NCBI RefSeq assembly: GCF_023065955.2
Contig: NW_026622875.1
Span: forward strand, 9,402,501 to 9,466,500
DNA: 64,000 nucleotides
Source: Ursus arctos
Lineage: Eukaryota; Chordata; Mammalia; Carnivora; Ursidae
Direction of reading: 5' to 3'
In this document: in pieces, positions 36,051 to 47,400 of the stretch
How the letters are laid out: every line of letters begins with the position of its first letter
How positions within the stretch are numbered: the first letter of the stretch is position 1
Notes under the pieces: model-generated
What the model was told of the DNA's origin: nothing
The model's input: the letters and a program-made list of their open reading frames with translations, nothing else
The model's database searches: none
Position numbers and translations under genes: made by a program

Positions 36051-37370
36051 CAAGGGGGTATATTCAACAAAATACCTAACCAGCATACCTCAAAATCATC
36101 AAAGCAATCAAAAACAAAGTCTTACATATTGTTATAGACAAAAGGCAACTGAGGAGACATGAAACTAAAGGTACAGTAGTGTCCTGGATAGGATCTTGGA
36201 ACAGAAAAAGGGCATTAGGGACAAACCAGTGAAATAGGAATAAACAATGTTAATAGTAATGTACCAAAGTTCGTTCCTTCGTTGTGATAAATGTAGCACA
36301 TAGTAATGCTCTCAGGTCTGATTCTCCACAGTCTGGATTTATAACCACTGGACACCCTGCCTCTCCTGTAGTCCTACTTATGGGAGCTGAGCCTTGTTTC
36401 TGCTTGGGTGCCGCTTCAGTCTGGGATCACCTCCCATTCTGAGGCTGGGATTCATGGACACATGGAGATTGGGGATAATCCTAAACCATGTTAGATGTAC
36501 TCACCCAGGCCCTCATAGTGGAAGCTTATCTCTGTCTCATCCAGGCCTACCACTGAGATCCCAGGAGTCATCATCCAATAAAGCTGTGTAAGTTTAAAAC
36601 AGAAATATCAATTTCTTCATAGCTCTATCTAGACAGAGATTAAAATATGAAGCAGAATCTAAGTATCTGAGAACCATGTTATGATTCTCTTCTGTTCAAG
36701 TGTCATGAGATGACTCCCCATGGAGGGGCATTCAAATATTGAATGGTTGAATAAATAATTAAATGAATTAGCTTTTGAAAGCATTAAATGTCTTTTCCTC
36801 AAACATTTAAAAAGTTCAATTCTGCTTTCCCAGAAAACCTCTAAAGATTGAAAAATCAGTGTCTATGATCGAGTTAGCTTGAAAGAGGAAAAGTTCTTGC
36901 AGGTGGTGGTTCTCTCTCTGCTAGAACTCTGGTCCTGCCTCCAAGAGGGAAGCAGGGTGGGTTTCCAGTTTTAAACTAATCTTACAAGGACACCCCAGAC
37001 AATACTTTTGTGACCCAAGACATAGACAAGACTAATGGGAAAGGGCACTGGCTGTCAAGTGTGGTGGTGTGGGGGTGGGAGGTCTATCCCTGACCATGAG
37101 GACCCGCAGGGCTGAAAGGCAGTCTGATAGAGAGAGAAATGCTCCCTGACTCAGAGTTCTCTGTGCAGCTCCATCTTTAACTGGGTGTACTACTATCTTC
37201 CCACTGCTGGAGCTCGAGTTGCACTTTGGAGGAAAATCCAACTGTTTTCCCGGATCCTTAAAATTCTGATCTTCTATAAACTGGAATGAACTACAGTTAA
37301 GTCTTATATAACCTTGAGGCCAATAGTATTTTCTCTCCCACAAAACCTCTTTATAGGCTCAAGTTATGAA
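36051..37370. other. Unassigned intergenic DNA
   Basis: No exon recognised. A segment at 37009-37045 repeats a 37-bp block found at 35739-35775. Confidence 0.4.
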
Positions 37371-37587
37371 GAAATAAAATTAACCGGGTGCCTGAGTGGC
37401 TCTGTCAGTTGGGCGTCTGCCTTCCGCTCAGGTCATGATCCCAGGGTCCTGGGATTGAGCCCCACGTCAGGCTCCCTTCTCAGCAGGGAGCCTGCTTCTC
37501 CCTCTCTCCCAACCCCCCCCCCCGACTTGTGCTGTCAAACAAGTAAATAAAATCTTTAAAAGAAAAAGAAAAGAAATAAAATTAACC
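37371..37587 (+). mobile_element. SINEC element with perfect 15-bp TSD
   Basis: Body 37386-37572: 'gggtgcctgagtggctctgt', C run and 'aagtaaataaaatctttaaa'. Exact 'gaaataaaattaacc' at 37371-37385 and 37573-37587. Confidence 0.96.
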
Positions 37588-37763
37588 CGTTTGTGTTTCT
37601 ATGCCTTTCCCTCTTCTTTCCTTCCCAATGACCAAGATGGTAACAAACTGTTCAGTAGCTATGAAGTCAGGCAGTAAGAAGACAGGAAGCAGAGCGCATA
37701 AATAATTAGGCTTGCATAGTGAGGAATGGATAGGTATCAATAAGCATTTTAACCTTAAATTAT

Positions 37764-37945
37764 GGGGCACCTGGGTGGCTCAGTCGGGTAAGCGTCTGCC
37801 TTAGGCTCAGGGTCCTGGGATTGAGCCCCACGTCGTCAGGCTCCCTGCTCAGCAGTGAGACTGCTTCTCCCTCTCCTCCCTGCTTGTGTTCTCTGTTGCT
37901 GTCTCTCTCTCTAATAAAATCTTAAAAAAAAAAAAAAAAAAAAAA
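37764..37945 (+). mobile_element. SINEC element
   Basis: Head 'ggggcacctgggtggctcag', tail 'taataaaatcttaaaaaa' with a long A run. 'cttaaattat' before (37754) and after (37946) is the duplication. It is the last SINE until 51220. Confidence 0.95.
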
Positions 37946-39344
37946 CTTAAATTATAACTGTACCAAGTCACGCTATATGAGCTCCAACAGATTACACTCA
38001 CCAATTTATACACCCTATTTTTGTTTTTCCTAGCGGCCAAAAAGCTCCAAGAGTGGTAACTGATTAATTGCTTAAAACAAAGAAAAACTGACTTCACATC
38101 ATTTTTTTCCCAGACATCTGGTTGCAAATGTATTTGAGACAGGCTGACTTCTGGTGCTAAAGGATGAAAAGGGAAAGGAACCAATTAAACTAGGAACTCT
38201 TTTCCAGGCTGAATCAGAAAATAAGCTGGTAAAGAGTGTTGTGCCTCAACTTGGGTGTTGGAAGGAGGGAGAGGGGAGCTGGAGATTTGGGGCGTGATTA
38301 ACCTTTACTGCGCAAAGAGAACCCTTAGGTAAATCTCATTATTATTTCTGAACTATTAGACTAGAATGGATGGATTGTATTAGCCCATAATTTCATTGCC
38401 TAAACTGCAAAAATGAACTAAGTTGTTTTTTCCCCCCTCGTTGTTCAATTTTTCAACATTTGTGGCCTGTGTAACTTCAGTTGTAAATGGCATAGTCTGG
38501 GGACTCCTCCTGTCTGGGCCAGTTCTTTTGGCTCCTAATGCCAAGCTCCTATCCACCACAGGAGTCATGAGTGGGATCTACCGCCCCCGTGCCCTGTACC
38601 CTTGTGCCACAAGTGACCACCTCTGAGCCTCCCGGGGAGAACAAAGACTGCTCCCGTTGTGTCTTGCCAGTGCTTAAAGGACCCAGAGTCCTGGGAGCAA
38701 GTGGACCTAGAGAGGACATTGCAGACAATTCCTTGGTAACTCCCTGTCTGCAGAAGCACACCAGGCAGCCACTGTGCAGCTCCTGTGGGAGCCTGCCTGA
38801 CCAGCTAGACTGTCACAGCCCTAGGAGGACAGGAGGTAAGAGCAACAAAGCCCAGATGCCACGTGATACCACCCCTGACTTCTGTGGCAAGACATAGAGG
38901 GCCACTCATACCTTCCAGAAAGCTATTAAGAGCTACTCAGAACTGAGCCTGCCATCTCTTTCCCACCCCCCTCCCCCGGCTTCTGCCCCAGTACAGGATC
39001 CCCACATCCGTGCACCTCTTCTGTTCTCGCCTGACCACCTTCCCCTGCTTACTCATAACTGGACCTTGTACAGGGCCAACACAGTCTCTCAAAACCCAAT
39101 GTTAATTCACCATAAGTTCCCGCACCTTTACGTAACTCATTCTTTCAGAATCCCCTACTTTATTTCTCAAGGTAGGAAATAATGATCAACTATCGAGGAG
39201 GAGCCCTTCATGCCAGGCGGTCTCAGGCCACTGGCCGGTCTTTGAACAGGCTGCCCAGCTCTGTTCCTGTCAGCTGTAGCCTTGTAGACAAAACCAGTCT
39301 ACCGAAGCAGCAGAGGCTGCAGGCAGAACGGGCAATTAGTACAC
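37946..39344. other. Unassigned intergenic DNA with a GC-richer block
   Basis: 38420-39000 is richer in GC than the surroundings and contains an open frame of 108 codons (38571-38897, +) that matches no protein I know. I leave it uncalled. No splice or promoter context supports a gene. Confidence 0.4.
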
Positions 39345-39530
39345 ACGACCATTTGCTAAGAACTGTTATGTGTCAGCACTGCACCAGGTGCTGCATTGCA
39401 AACATCCTAGTCAGTCTTTACAACAATTACAAGCAGGTAGGCAATATTTGCATCTCATGACAAGGTTCAGAAAGATTAAGTAACTTGCCCACGATTGTAT
39501 AGCTGGTAACTGATGATGCTGGAGAAACCA
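39345..39530 (-). repeat. MIR-class relic
   Basis: 'gaactgttatgtgtcagcac', 'gcaggtaggcaatatttgca', 'agattaagtaacttgcccac' and 'tatagctggtaactgatgat' follow the reverse MIR order. Confidence 0.75.
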
Positions 39531-39724
39531 CCTCCCTATGCCATGTTGCTTCTACTCTGCTGCTGAGCTGCCTGTCACCTACAAGCTACCTCTGACCTTC
39601 CTTAAACCCCTGTAAAAGTTTGGATGATGATGGTCCAGTTCCTCTTTTAAGCACAGATGATGGTAATTTATGAAAACTAAGAGCCTGCTGACCAAACTGC
39701 AATTAAAAACACATATAAAACATA

Positions 39725-40420
39725 GAACATAACACTAACCAAACATTTGCTGAGCACCTGCTATAGGCCAAGCCCCATGACAGGTGTCGGTGGGACACAA
39801 AAATCAAGGCCCATCGTCTCCCCTCACTAAGTTTACAACTGAGTATGGGAAATAAACAACTGCAAAGCAAAGCAGATGGAATAAATGCCATAATACAGAT
39901 GTACATAATGTGCCACAGGAAAGAAGAGGAGAAAGCATGTGCCCTGACTTAAAAGAACCAAGGCAGGCTTCTAGAAGCGACATGAGCTAGGCGTCAAAGC
40001 ACGAGCTGGCTTCATGTCATTTAATGGTCACACCAGCCTGGGTAGAGCACAACCTGGACACCCACATAGCAGCAGAAAGATGCAAGTCTGAGGAGTGGCT
40101 AGATGATAGTTTTAGAAGATAAAGCTGGAAAAATAAAGATGTGGTAGGTAAAGCAGCCAGGGTGTTATTCCCTGGACACAGAAGGTTATTGATGTATTTT
40201 GAACAAGTAAGGTGACCAGAATTTTCCATGAGTCCATGAACTGTGTTTTGAAATGGAGGTACTAGTTCAGAGAGAGAAGAATCGAAGGGTAGAGAAAAGC
40301 CCTCGGCTGCCACTGCAATAACACAGTCAGAGAGAGCAGAGGGCTGGACTGCGGTGGAAGCTGGGAATGGAAAGGAGCAGACTGAAGAGCCATCCTGGAA
40401 GGAGTCATTCAAGAGCAAAC
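39725..40420 (+). repeat. Ancient interspersed repeat, probably L2/MIR class
   Basis: 'tgctgagcacctgctatagg', 'actaagtttacaactgagt', 'caaggcaggcttctagaagc', 'attttgaacaagtaaggtga' belong to a widespread old mammalian repeat whose family I cannot name with certainty. A sister copy is at 41590-41990. Confidence 0.5.
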
Positions 40421-40422
40421 TG

Positions 40423-40549
40423 GATATAGATTAGATATAGATATAGATATAGATGTAGATATAGATATAGATATAGATATAGATATAGATATAGATATAG
40501 ATATATAGATATATGGATATATGGATATATAGATATAGATACATATAGA
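40423..40549 (+). repeat. (ATAGAT)n microsatellite
   Basis: About twenty hexamer units with a few GAT/GGAT interruptions; the right third shifts to ATAT/GGATAT. It sits inside the old repeat at 39725-40690. Confidence 0.97.
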
Positions 40550-40584
40550 AGGTCGGGTATGGTGAGCAGCCAGAGCAATCGAAC

Positions 40585-40690
40585 AAGACATGACTTCCAG
40601 CTTTGGAGCCTGGTTCTCTGGAGTCCAGCACAGTGCTGGGCACAAAACAGGTGCTCAATCCATAGTTACTGCCATGAATGAATTCCTGTT
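40585..40690 (+). repeat. L2-like 3' end
   Basis: 'agcacagtgctgggcacaaa', 'caggtgctcaatccatagt' and 'catgaatgaattcc' resemble the L2 3' terminus. Confidence 0.5.
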
Positions 40691-41589
40691 TGCTGGGAGG
40701 ATAGCAAATGTCAAGTTACACACACCTTCCTCTTACTAAATAAAGGCAGAATGTTTAAAGTAATTATGATGATGGATAATACATCTCTCTCGTTCCATTA
40801 AACTACAAAATAAATGCAGCCCATGGCTGCCTCACATTTGCCTGGCCGCTCAGCAGCTTCAGTACTCAAATATAAACCTCGTAAGATTAATACCATTATT
40901 ATTCTGTGAGTAATGAACTAGTGTTCCCTGCTACACCAAAGCTGAAAAACAACACTGCAATCCTCAGACTTATCTAATCTTTTCTCAAACTCTTTTAGCT
41001 TTGTCAAAAAGAATACTTACAAGATGTCCAAAGAAGAGCTAAAGGGAAGAAGAGTTTCTAAGAGAAACCTGAACTGCAGTTGGCCGGTCTAACCATAAGC
41101 ACCATGGAAACTGTTCAGAGCACCTGACGTCAAGACTACCACCCCACTTCTTTGAATTCTGTGGTTTTCTGCTTCCCACACAGGCAGGCCCTTAACCACC
41201 CAACCTCATTAAAAGAAAAGACTGAACAAATCCCTAGTAATTGCATGGTATTCTCCAAGCATTCATAGTTTAATTTACAAGTCAAACAGAATTTGTCACA
41301 AAACCAGCCTGCCTGCCTCAAGTTAAAATAATAATTTTTAAAAGCAACTGCACTTAGGGCTGTAGCACAAACAACTGAATCTACACACAGGTTAAAATTT
41401 AAGTAGTTTCCTGTTTGGTGATTTCAAGTATGAAAGTAGGGATAAGGCTAGGTTACCTGGCTGTGTCTAGTTTCTTCTCTCAGTGTCTGATGCTCGGAAT
41501 TCTACTATTAGACATTTATTCCTTTGAAATAAGCCTTGTCCCCGTGCAGGTCTTTAAAAAGCATTCTATTTTTGTATTTTGTGAACCAG
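40691..41589. other. Unassigned intergenic DNA
   Basis: No exon or repeat recognised. Confidence 0.4.
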
Positions 41590-41990
41590 GCTCTAAGACT
41601 TCAAAGATGAGTAAATCACTGATCCTGCCTTCTGGAAGTTCATAGTCTGGTTGTAGACAATAAACATAAACAAGTAAAATGAAATAAGAAATTAAATAGT
41701 CATGGAATTCCTCAACAGGTAGTGGGAGCTTAGAAAAGGAGTACTCCATCCTACAGACATGAGGATGAACTAAGAAGTTTTTGTAAAAGAAACCCTCCCG
41801 AGTATCGAAAGCTGACTTAATGTTTGGAGAGTGGGGCATGAGGGCCTGGGGCTGGCACTCCAGGCAGGGAGGGGCAAAGGTAAGAAGTGGAACAGCAAGG
41901 GACATGGGGGACCCACAGGTGGGTCAGCCTGGCTACAGAAGGTGGTTAGGCCCGATTGATGGGCAAGAGTTAGGCTTGTGGATGGTGTCA
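41590..41990 (+). repeat. Ancient interspersed repeat, same family as 39725-40420
   Basis: 'gatcctgccttctggaagtt', 'catagtctggttgtagacaa', then 'ggggcaaaggtaagaagtgg' repeat the order seen in the other copy. Confidence 0.45.
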
Positions 41991-42149
41991 GACAGACAGC
42001 AGGTCACTTGAGCCATATAAACAGCCTGGGTAAAATCTGTGTGACTGACTAGCTGACTACAGTGTAGCACAGAGAGGAGGAAGAGGGCAAAGGAAAAGGG
42101 CCAGCGTGACTCACAAGGTCGCTGGGCTACCACAGAGTGGAGCTTTTCT

Positions 42150-42400
42150 AGCCCTTCTGGCTTATCCAGCACACACCTCTAACCAGACACAACTCAATCC
42201 CTTGGCTGACTCATAGTCCTCCACAGTTTTGCACCAACTCTCCAGTTCTACCCTCCCAAACAACCCATGCTGGTCAAAGTTTACTCACTTGTGGCTCCTC
42301 CTAGCCTCCACATACCTGGCATAGTCCCTACTTTCTACCTCTCTGGAACCTACCATCCAGACTCCACTCCAGTCCAGGGTGTGACATAAAACACTTGAAC
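42150..42400 (+). repeat. Possible L2 relic
   Basis: Pyrimidine-rich, with 'catagtcctccacagttttg' and 'tcctcctagcctccacatac', loosely matching L2. Low certainty. Confidence 0.3.
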
Positions 42401-42889
42401 GTCACATGAGCTTGAGATGCTTCTCAACATTTTATGGAAAGTACTACCTGAATATTGAATTCTGTAATTACTCATGTGCTGACTTATCACTTCTATTTTG
42501 TTCCAAACTTCTTTCCCCAACTATGAGATTGATAGAGGGGACAAATATCACATTATTGCATATACCATTCGAATCAGAACAGAATGAAAACTAGACATCC
42601 AATTTTTGTACTTCTCAAGTGTAAGGCTGGAGATTGGGAGACAGTTTTATTCCCTCTCTTCTTTAACATCAAGTGGCATAAATTTCATGAAGATGCATAC
42701 ATAGCCCTTGCGTAGTTAAAAGCAGGTTATCCCAATATCACCCCACCCTCACAATCTGGAGATCTGACATGGTGTGAACTTATCTGAATTGTCCCAGCTA
42801 CTTGAGCAAAATGGGATTATTAAGCCCACATCATTTGTTTCATGTGCACTGCCATCTGTTTCAAATAACAGACTATGATTACACTAGCA

Positions 42890-43040
42890 TTTTACAGATA
42901 AAGCATATTTTCATAATGTATTCACTTTTCCTACATTCTTTCACTTGATCCACCCAGGTAATATTATTCCTACATTAGAATTAACCATTGCCCAGGAGAT
43001 GGCTGCCTTGCCCAAGGTAACACAGCTGTGTGGAGTCAGA
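42890..43040 (-). repeat. MIR-class relic
   Basis: 'gcattttacagataaagcat', 'gatccacccaggtaatatta' and 'cttgcccaaggtaacacagc' follow the reverse MIR core. Confidence 0.65.
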
Positions 43041-44440
43041 AATATATCAAGTTTATTGAATTTCAGGCTGATGTTTTATCAGAATTAGGAAGAAATATTT
43101 CTAAAATAAATTCCCAAAATTACACCTAACAACACAACTAGGAATCTTATTCTATGTCATTAATACTCTAAGATTTCACAATAGATTCCTATACCCAAAT
43201 CTCAGAAAATTTTTACATTTTCTGCAATTGTTCTCTTCTGAGATCTAGAGTAAAGAAGTCACAGAAAGGGGAAACTATATACAAGATAGCCATGTTCTTT
43301 CACTAAGCTTTAAATTCAGTTTATTCCCAAACTGATGTGATTAATATAAATTCCCCATCTTAACCAACCACATCTCTAAACTCTAAAAAACATTCAAGAG
43401 ATGGCCATCACAGTCTACTTAACAAAATGATTTTTTTTAAAGTATGTGTGGTATGTGACTATATCCCCCCCCCTTGTTTTACAGAGAAATCAGTATAGTA
43501 ACAAATGTGTAGATACCGTATTTGTCATGGTGTAAATCCAGTACATAAAAATATTCACTTCTACAGTATAAAGGGTCTATATCCTCATCGTAAAAAGTAT
43601 AGGAAACCTTTGTACTAACAACTCTTACCAGACAAAGCAAACTCCAAAGTATACCTCGAACTTGGATCGAGGCAGATTCTACATATCATGTATACTTCAT
43701 GTAACATATGACAAATCTTATTTCTCCACTCCTAAAAAAAAGATGTCGAGATTTTAAAATATCCCTATTTTTGCAAAATATTCTAACTCTTAACATCAAA
43801 ACCAAGAAAGACAATCGATATAAAGGATACAAGTGTATTTTAGATGTATCCTTTGAAGTTGAGAAGGGAAAAAAAAATAAAAATAAAAATACTCAGACAC
43901 AATGGTTCTCAGGCACTCCGAGCCACCACAGCAAACTCACGTACACACAAGATGAGCTGCTGGGTTGTGGCAGGTCGGTTTCAACACAGCATCATGCTCC
44001 ATTCCTTTCAGTGATGTCGTATCTTTGCAAAGCTGAGTTTTCAGTGGCTGCTGTGATAAAAAGTACTGTGCAAACATCAGCTTGGAATAGAAAATGAAGA
44101 TGGCAATGTTGAATGTATACCAAAGTTCAGTAAGTTGCACAGTCCCCAACAGATGTATACATCCCATTAGTAACTAATGCCAGTTATTCAAGAGTGAAAT
44201 ATATTCTTTCAAAGGATAATATTTTTTCAAGCGGCTACTATGTTGCTAGGGCATAAATATTGAAGTTGTTTGAACACTACCATAACTTTAAAAAATGGGA
44301 CTATTAGATACTGTTGTGTTTTTTTTTTACAGCAACTCTAGACCAAAATAATATTAATGGAACTGTGAAAGGAGAAAGTTTGAAAAACTCTGCACTAAAT
44401 TCACATCAGGTGCTTTAAGAGCCTGACAAGAAAAAAAAAA

Positions 44441-44446
44441 TTTATT
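44441..44446 (-). terminator. Candidate distal polyadenylation signal AATAAA
   Basis: On the minus strand AATAAA is followed directly by ten T and a CTTGT, the arrangement expected of a poly(A) site with a U-rich downstream element. It lies 6 kb from the GMPS stop. Competing AATAAA sites are at 44794-44789 and 47758-47753. Use of any of them is inference. Confidence 0.3.
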
Positions 44447-47400
44447 AAGACCTTTCAAAATGTTTCCTATTCAATGGTAAATTTTTCTTTAAGCAAAAAT
44501 CTGAAAACAGGCTAAGAACGCAACATAAACATTAAATTATTTTTTAAATATTCCAAGATACTGCATTCACTTAAAAATCTCCAGGTACTTATTATCAACT
44601 TTGGGGTAATTTCAACATGTGCTATATGATTATTCAGTAATTAAGGAAAGGCACTATTTTAATTCTTGAATCTGAGTAGTAAGAAGACGTAGAGGGTGCC
44701 AGCTGTACTATTTCACTTTTGTGTTGCTTGAAAATTTTTAAGGAGATTCTTTAACACAAAAGGGTCATATATATATAATTCTTAGAACTTTATTCCCCAA
44801 AACTGTAATAGGCACTATAAACAATTTCAATTCATTATATCCTCATCACCCACACTGTAACAGAAGTTGCTTTTGAAAAGAATCAGAAGATGGAATTTTC
44901 TTGCACTTAGCTAAATATTTTTTAGTCTGTTGAAACTTTTTTCTTATTAAGAACAAGTACCAATCATCCTAATACAATTAGGTAAAGACACCTTGACAAA
45001 AGGCCCTCATGTTCTCCACTATTTAATGTAGCCACATTACGTAGGAATTTTTTAAAAGTGTTTTCTCCATGGTGTTAATTAAAAAAAAAAAAAAAAAAAG
45101 AACAACAACAACATGTGGACAGGTTAGGTATCGTCTAAAAAAACAGTAATGCACAATTATAAATGGAATAGCATTCTAAAATATGAAAAAGGGATTTAAT
45201 TAAAATTTGACAATTTGGATAACAGTAAGGTTAAAGTGAGATTTTTGGCTGTGTTTCTTAGAATCTAATGTCTATAACTCGGAATAATTCACTAACAATC
45301 TAACAAAAAAAAAGGTAAGCTATGGTGTGAGATATACTATTTTTGATAATAGTATTTTTCTTAAAAGGTAGAATGACAGATTTTTGAGAGTTCAAGATAA
45401 AAACTCAGTAATATTTCTGTTTTGGGCCATGTTAAAACAGCAAAACCTTTATAGTTGAATCTTCAAAATACAGTTTTCTCAAATAGCAGAAGGTCGGACC
45501 AGGTCATTGATCTGTAAGAAATCATACCACAGCAATGTAGCTACCTGAAAGTAATTACTGAGTTCAGTTTCTGAACATGGTTGTTTCCTCTCATCATTAT
45601 ATTAGTGACTTAATACATTTACTTTGATGGGTTTGGTCAACTCTTACACTTCCAAACAAACAGGATCCAAATTTTCTATCAAATTAATAAAGATAATATA
45701 TGTTTTAAGAAATTGAGGACAGAGTTAAATATAAATAAATGAGCAAGAAGTCAAATAAGTGTGCATGTGTACAGGACTTTAATTTTGGAAACACATACAC
45801 ACACCCTTTTAGCTATTCACTTAAAAAGCTACCCATTATTTTATTTCTACCATGTCCACTGTTACACTCTGGGCAAAACCCTGACACCCTTCCCTATATA
45901 TTAAGAGAAATAGATTACATTTATTATCCAGAAACGTCTGACACTATATGCAATTTCTTATTTCCCATACGTTGATAATGTCTGTCCTCTTTGCTCTTCC
46001 TTCACTGACTTTCTCATGAACATTGGAGCTTAATGACAAGTTATAAAAGTCATCATTTCTTCCTTTATGAAGTATACTGAAAACAAAAGGCATAAGGTCA
46101 TTTCATATTAATCTGGCAAAGCTACTTTATGCCAACATTACCACAACATACAAGATCTATCAGTGCACCATAAACCATTACATAGTGATTTCACAACTAG
46201 ACTACTTATTCCAATTAACAAAATACTTCTTTATAAAAAAATCTGTTCAAAAGGAGGTTACATTCACTTCTTCATTTAATACCATAAGGCTGTAACAATG
46301 TCACAGTAGGTTCAAAGACAGAAAATTACTTACCTTCAAGATCTGTATTCTCCAAAGGCATTACTCCACTTGGATTACTTAAGGTTCAGGCTTCCTGAAC
46401 AACTCAGAAGGTTTCGGAGCTACTGAACTTAGCATACCCAAGAAATAGCCAAACTCTCCCCAAAGTCTCACAATTTTGCTCATTAAGGAGCCCTTACCAA
46501 AGTCAAAAGATGCCATGGGATCCACGTGTGAACAAAGACACTAATGGGTAGGTCACTTAAAACGGAGCGGCTCAAAAAATTTTTCATTCAGGGAACTAAG
46601 GTTACAGGTAAGTACTCTAGCTAACAAATTACATCCAAATTACACAGCTCCAGAAGGATTTCTCAGCGCAGTAAGAGCTCAGTCTGTATCATGATCTAGC
46701 TAGAGTCAAATTCAGAGAGGTGGCTACAGCATAGGGCTGGGTTTCTCTTCCGTGACAAAAAGCAAAAGGAATAAGAAGAGGTTGAGAGACGCCCAGGTAG
46801 TTGTTGCACAGACCTCAACAGGAGTGACATTTAGGTCAGCCCTAAATATTACCAAACAGGCCCTTGGAGTGCCTGACCTACAATACAGTATACATAGAAT
46901 CAATTCCAGTCTGGCCCCTAGTTCTGAAGTAATTTAGCTAGGATATCTTCAGCAAGACATTATCTGTGGCCTTCTCTTACCATTTCTCTTATAGACTTGA
47001 CTAAGATTTTAAGCCATAACTAGACAGGCCAGGTATATTCCTAATATTTTTTTGAAGCGGAGAGATTTAAAACTATCAATAATTGGGCCCTGCCAAGATT
47101 CTAATTTAACTGATTAGATTGTGGGGTCTAGAAATTATACAGACTCAATTCCTCAAGTAGTCCTAATAGGCATCCAGGGTTTAGAACCACTGACAAAAGG
47201 TCAGAGTTGGGTAGAATACCTGGGCCTCTTCACTATAGAAGACTAAGTTTGAGAGCTGGCATTTTGGCACTCTTTGCAGGGGCATTCCAAATCTCTTCAC
47301 TTGTCATTGAACGAAATGGTCAGCAATATAGGAGCCAAGGAGACCACCATTACTGTTGTCAAAGCCCTGCAGTGATTTTAAAAAAACAAACAAACAAACA

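Noticed and set aside
40017..40418. Open frame of 133 codons on the minus strand
   Set aside because: Lies in an ancient interspersed repeat, no protein similarity recognised.
40409..40658. Minus-strand frames with long ISISIS and YIYIYI runs
   Set aside because: Translation of the ATAGAT microsatellite.
41516..41905. Minus-strand open frame of 129 codons
   Set aside because: Overlaps an ancient dispersed repeat and shows no known domain.
46333..46460. Minus-strand segment ending in a good splice donor (GAAGGTAAGTAA), considered as an exon
   Set aside because: It lies downstream of the GMPS stop, no conserved reading frame or matching acceptor was found. It could at most be an unannotated noncoding exon.
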